From JAGZHZ01 sp965150505 (lineage in GTDB: Bacteria; Bacillota; Clostridia; Lachnospirales; Lachnospiraceae): DNA of 8,007 bases. Below the pieces are notes generated by a model. It saw only the letters and a list, made by a program, of their open reading frames with translations, was not told where the DNA came from and ran no database searches. Positions within the stretch are counted from its first letter, which is position 1. Each line of letters begins with the position of its first letter. Shown here piece by piece: positions 6,391 through 8,007 of the stretch. The position numbers were made by a program, and so were the translations under genes. Where the stretch lies: contig CBCTVZ010000100.1 of the NCBI GenBank assembly GCA_965150505.1, forward strand, positions 1 through 8,007, in the 5' to 3' direction.

Positions 6391-7269
6391 ATGAAAAAAT
6401 TTTTTATTATCATGAATACGTTGAAAGATCCTGCACGAAAAGTGGCAAGACAGATTCAGGAGTATCTTTTGAGTCGGGGAAAAGAATGTATCATTCAAGA
6501 AGAACGCCAAAATGAGGAGATAGCTGGGGATCTTGGCGTAAATTTTAAATATACGGATGTGACAAAGATACCAGAGGATACAGACTGTATCTTGGCTCTT
6601 GGAGGCGATGGAACGTTGCTTCAGGCGGCAAGAGATACGGTAGAACGAAAGATCCCTCTTCTTGGAATTAATCTTGGGACACTCGGATATCTGGCAGAGA
6701 TTGATCGACAAAATATCCATCAGGCGCTGGAATGTTTAATTGGACAAAAATATGAAGTAAAAGATAGAATGATGCTGGAAGGAACAGCGTACCATCAAAA
6801 TAAAAAATTGATGGAGGATATTGCGCTGAATGATATCGTGATTGGAAGAGTGGGAAGACTTCGGATTTTAAATCTTCGGATTTTTTTAAACGGAGCATAT
6901 CTGACCTCCTATTCAGCGGACGGGATTATTGTCTCTACACCGACAGGATCAACGGGATACAGCCTTTCAGCAGGCGGACCTATTATTGATCCGGAGGCAA
7001 ATCTGATTGCGATTACACCGATTGCTGCACATACTTTGAATGCGAGAACGATTATTCTTCCAGATGATGTAGAAATTACAATCGAAATAGGAAATAGAAA
7101 AGGTACATTTCATGATGAGGCAGAAGCCACATTTGATGGGGATACTTCCGTTAAATTGAACAGTTTTGATAAGATTGTCATTCGGAAATCGAAGAAGATT
7201 ACAAGAATGGTAAAAATTAATCAGATTAGTTTTGTGGAAGTGTTGAGAAACAAAATGAATAAAAATTAA
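6391..7269 (+). CDS. nadK: NAD kinase (ATP-NAD / polyphosphate kinase family)
   Basis: Phosphorylates NAD to NADP in the cytosol, the only route to NADP in most bacteria. The 292-residue protein shows the catalytic GGDGT (71-75, Asp73), NLGTLGYL (94-101), the NE/D-type motif as LND (146-148), the glycine-rich DGIIVSTPTGSTGYSLSAGG (177-196), and HTLNARTIILP (214-224). Length is in the usual range, slightly above the B. subtilis enzyme. AGGAG at 6382-6386 lies four bases before the ATG. In B. subtilis tlyA (yqxC) is followed by argR without nadK; the insertion here is a common clostridial arrangement as far as I recall. The 3' end overlaps a candidate ArgR operator. A 15-base near-tandem repeat (6859-6888) encodes LRILN-LRIFL, but the protein keeps normal spacing there, so it is not a recent expansion. 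Confidence 0.95.
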   Translation: MKKFFIIMNTLKDPARKVARQIQEYLLSRGKECIIQEERQNEEIAGDLGVNFKYTDVTKIPEDTDCILALGGDGTLLQAARDTVERKIPLLGINLGTLGYLAEIDRQNIHQALECLIGQKYEVKDRMMLEGTAYHQNKKLMEDIALNDIVIGRVGRLRILNLRIFLNGAYLTSYSADGIIVSTPTGSTGYSLSAGGPIIDPEANLIAITPIAAHTLNARTIILPDDVEITIEIGNRKGTFHDEAEATFDGDTSVKLNSFDKIVIRKSKKITRMVKINQISFVEVLRNKMNKN

Positions 7270-7271
7270 AC
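7254..7271. promoter_or_regulatory. Candidate ARG box (ArgR operator) just upstream of argR
   Basis: The sequence AAATGAATAAAAATTAAAC (7253-7271) contains TGAATAAAAATT, the core of the ARG box. Against the E. coli form TNTGAATWWWWATTCANW, recalled from the literature, 13 of 16 informative positions match; it also resembles the B. subtilis form CATGAATAAAAATKCAAK. It overlaps the last nadK codons and stop and ends 19 bases before the argR start. A poor promoter candidate (TTGAGA at 7243-7248, no good -10) overlaps it. The local AT-richness raises the chance of a random match, and no second box was found nearby. Confidence 0.42.
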
Positions 7272-7277
7272 AATAAA

Positions 7278-7283
7278 AGGGGA
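7278..7283 (+). promoter_or_regulatory. Shine-Dalgarno site supporting the TTG start of argR
   Basis: AGGGGA lies seven bases before TTG 7291. No in-frame ATG occurs near the conserved N-terminus, so this site and codon are taken as the start. Confidence 0.7.
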
Positions 7284-7290
7284 CAAAAAA

Positions 7291-7743
7291 TTGAAAATAG
7301 AACGACATGCTAAAATTGTGGATCTCATCCATAAATATGAGATTGAAACGCAAGATGAGTTAGCTGAACTTTTAAACAAAGAAGGTTTTCGCGTGACACA
7401 GGCGACCGTTTCAAGAGATATCCGTGAATTAAAACTGACAAAAATTTCACTGCCGGGCGGGAAACAGAAATATGCTTTAATGCAGGATCATGGAATAGGA
7501 ATGAATGAAAAATATCTGCGTATCTTAAAAGATGGATATTCTTCTATGGTAATGGCGCAGAATATTTTGGTTATAAAAACAGTATCAGGAATGGCAATGG
7601 CAGTTGCCGCAGCATTAGATGCGATGCACTGGACAGAAATTGCCGGATGTATTGCAGGAGACGATACGATTATGTGCGCAATTCGCAGTACAGACGATAC
7701 GCTGATTGTCATGGAAAAGATCAAGAAGATTGTAGAAAAGTAG
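7291..7743 (+). CDS. argR: Arginine repressor ArgR/AhrC
   Basis: Hexameric DNA-binding regulator that, with arginine bound, represses arginine synthesis genes and may activate arginine breakdown. The 150-residue protein has the N-terminal winged helix-turn-helix (about 1-65) with IETQDELAELL and the recognition helix TQATVSRDIREL (36-47), then the C-terminal oligomerization and arginine-binding domain with IAGDDTIMCAIRS (121-133), whose GDDT carries the arginine-binding aspartates. It starts at TTG; without it the conserved MKIERHAKIVDLI N-terminus would be lost. The candidate ARG box upstream suggests it controls its own transcription, which is inference. The stop TAG is followed at once by an in-frame TGA (7744-7746), a tandem stop. 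recN begins 10 bases after the stop codon, as in B. subtilis. Confidence 0.94.
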   Translation: MKIERHAKIVDLIHKYEIETQDELAELLNKEGFRVTQATVSRDIRELKLTKISLPGGKQKYALMQDHGIGMNEKYLRILKDGYSSMVMAQNILVIKTVSGMAMAVAAALDAMHWTEIAGCIAGDDTIMCAIRSTDDTLIVMEKIKKIVEK

Positions 7744-7753
7744 TGAGAAAATC

Positions 7754-8007
7754 ATGTTATCAAGTTTACATGTAAAAAATATCGCATTGATTGAGGAAGA
7801 GGAGATTAATTTTGGTTCTGGTCTGAATATTTTGACAGGAGAAACAGGAGCCGGAAAATCGATTATTATAGGCTCAATCAATGCAGCTCTTGGAGCAAAA
7901 AATTTTAAGGAATTTGTGCGTCAAGGTGCAGAGTATGCACTGGTAGAACTTGTCTTTTCGATTGATGACAAACATCAGGAAGAAAAGATGCGAGAATTGG
8001 ATATCCC
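7754..8007 (+). CDS. recN: DNA repair protein RecN, N-terminal part, 3' truncated by window
   Basis: SMC-like ATPase recruited early to DNA double-strand breaks. Only 84 codons plus two bases are inside the window. They show the opening LSSLHVKNIALIEE and the Walker A motif GETGAGKS (29-36), followed by the SIIIGSINAALGAK helix and the conserved YALVELVFSID strand (61-71). The coiled coil and the Walker B half lie beyond the window end. The ATG at 7754 starts 10 bases after the argR stop and has only a weak ribosome site (GAGA at 7745-7748), so translational coupling to argR is likely. No LexA-type box is visible ahead of it, which suggests expression from the upstream operon promoter. The argR-recN order is the same as in B. 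subtilis. Confidence 0.93.
   Translation, partial: MLSSLHVKNIALIEEEEINFGSGLNILTGETGAGKSIIIGSINAALGAKNFKEFVRQGAEYALVELVFSIDDKHQEEKMRELDI

Noticed and set aside
6067..6720. 217-codon open frame on the minus strand
   Set aside because: It lies antisense across tlyA and nadK, which are both clearly conserved. It has a low-complexity, Ser/Phe/Cys-rich composition typical of the reverse of AT-rich coding DNA. Other minus-strand frames in the window were rejected for the same reason.
6859..6888. 15-base near-tandem repeat in nadK (CTTCGGATTTT twice) ending in a T7 run
   Set aside because: The encoded LRILNLRIFLNG segment keeps the normal spacing of NAD kinases, so there is no insertion. The T-run is in coding sequence with no preceding hairpin and no sign of a broken frame.
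7725..7756. LexA/SOS box or separate promoter for recN
   Set aside because: I looked for a GAAC...GTTC-type dyad and for -35/-10 hexamers in the argR tail and the 10-base gap and found none.

Overview
The window is a stretch of core chromosome from an AT-rich, Gram-positive anaerobe-type genome. Protein sequences and gene order point to the class Clostridia, most likely a Lachnospiraceae relative. This is inferred from family resemblance and from the yqhY-nusB-xseA-xseB-ispA-dxs-tlyA-argR-recN order, which also underlies the Bacillus subtilis yqhY-recN region. All genes are on the + strand and no mobile element, tRNA, rRNA or CRISPR array is visible.

Layout: the window opens in the last 97 codons of prfC (release factor 3). 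A 78-base gap follows with a good sigma-A-type promoter (extended -10 TATAAT) and a strong Shine-Dalgarno site for yqhY, an Asp23-family gene. A 108-base gap then holds a long hairpin with a short T-run, read here as a weak terminator or attenuator. After it comes a tight run without gaps over 70 bases: nusB, xseA, xseB, ispA, dxs, tlyA, nadK, argR and the start of recN, which is cut by the window end. No intergenic stretch exceeds 300 bases.

The genes cover several jobs. prfC, nusB and tlyA serve translation and rRNA synthesis or modification. xseA/xseB encode the two subunits of exonuclease VII, and recN is a DNA double-strand-break repair protein. ispA and dxs are adjacent isoprenoid genes: Dxs makes the first MEP-pathway intermediate, and IspA condenses the C5 products into prenyl diphosphates. 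nadK makes NADP, which the MEP pathway uses as NADPH. argR encodes the arginine repressor, and an ARG-box-like sequence lies just ahead of it.

Several starts were moved inward from the longest possible open frame because a Shine-Dalgarno site and family N-termini agree on the inner codon (nusB, xseA, xseB, ispA, dxs, tlyA). dxs and argR appear to use TTG. I see no undescribed multi-gene system here. The points worth a second look are regulatory: the pre-nusB hairpin, the possible ArgR operator, and small inverted repeats in the gaps.
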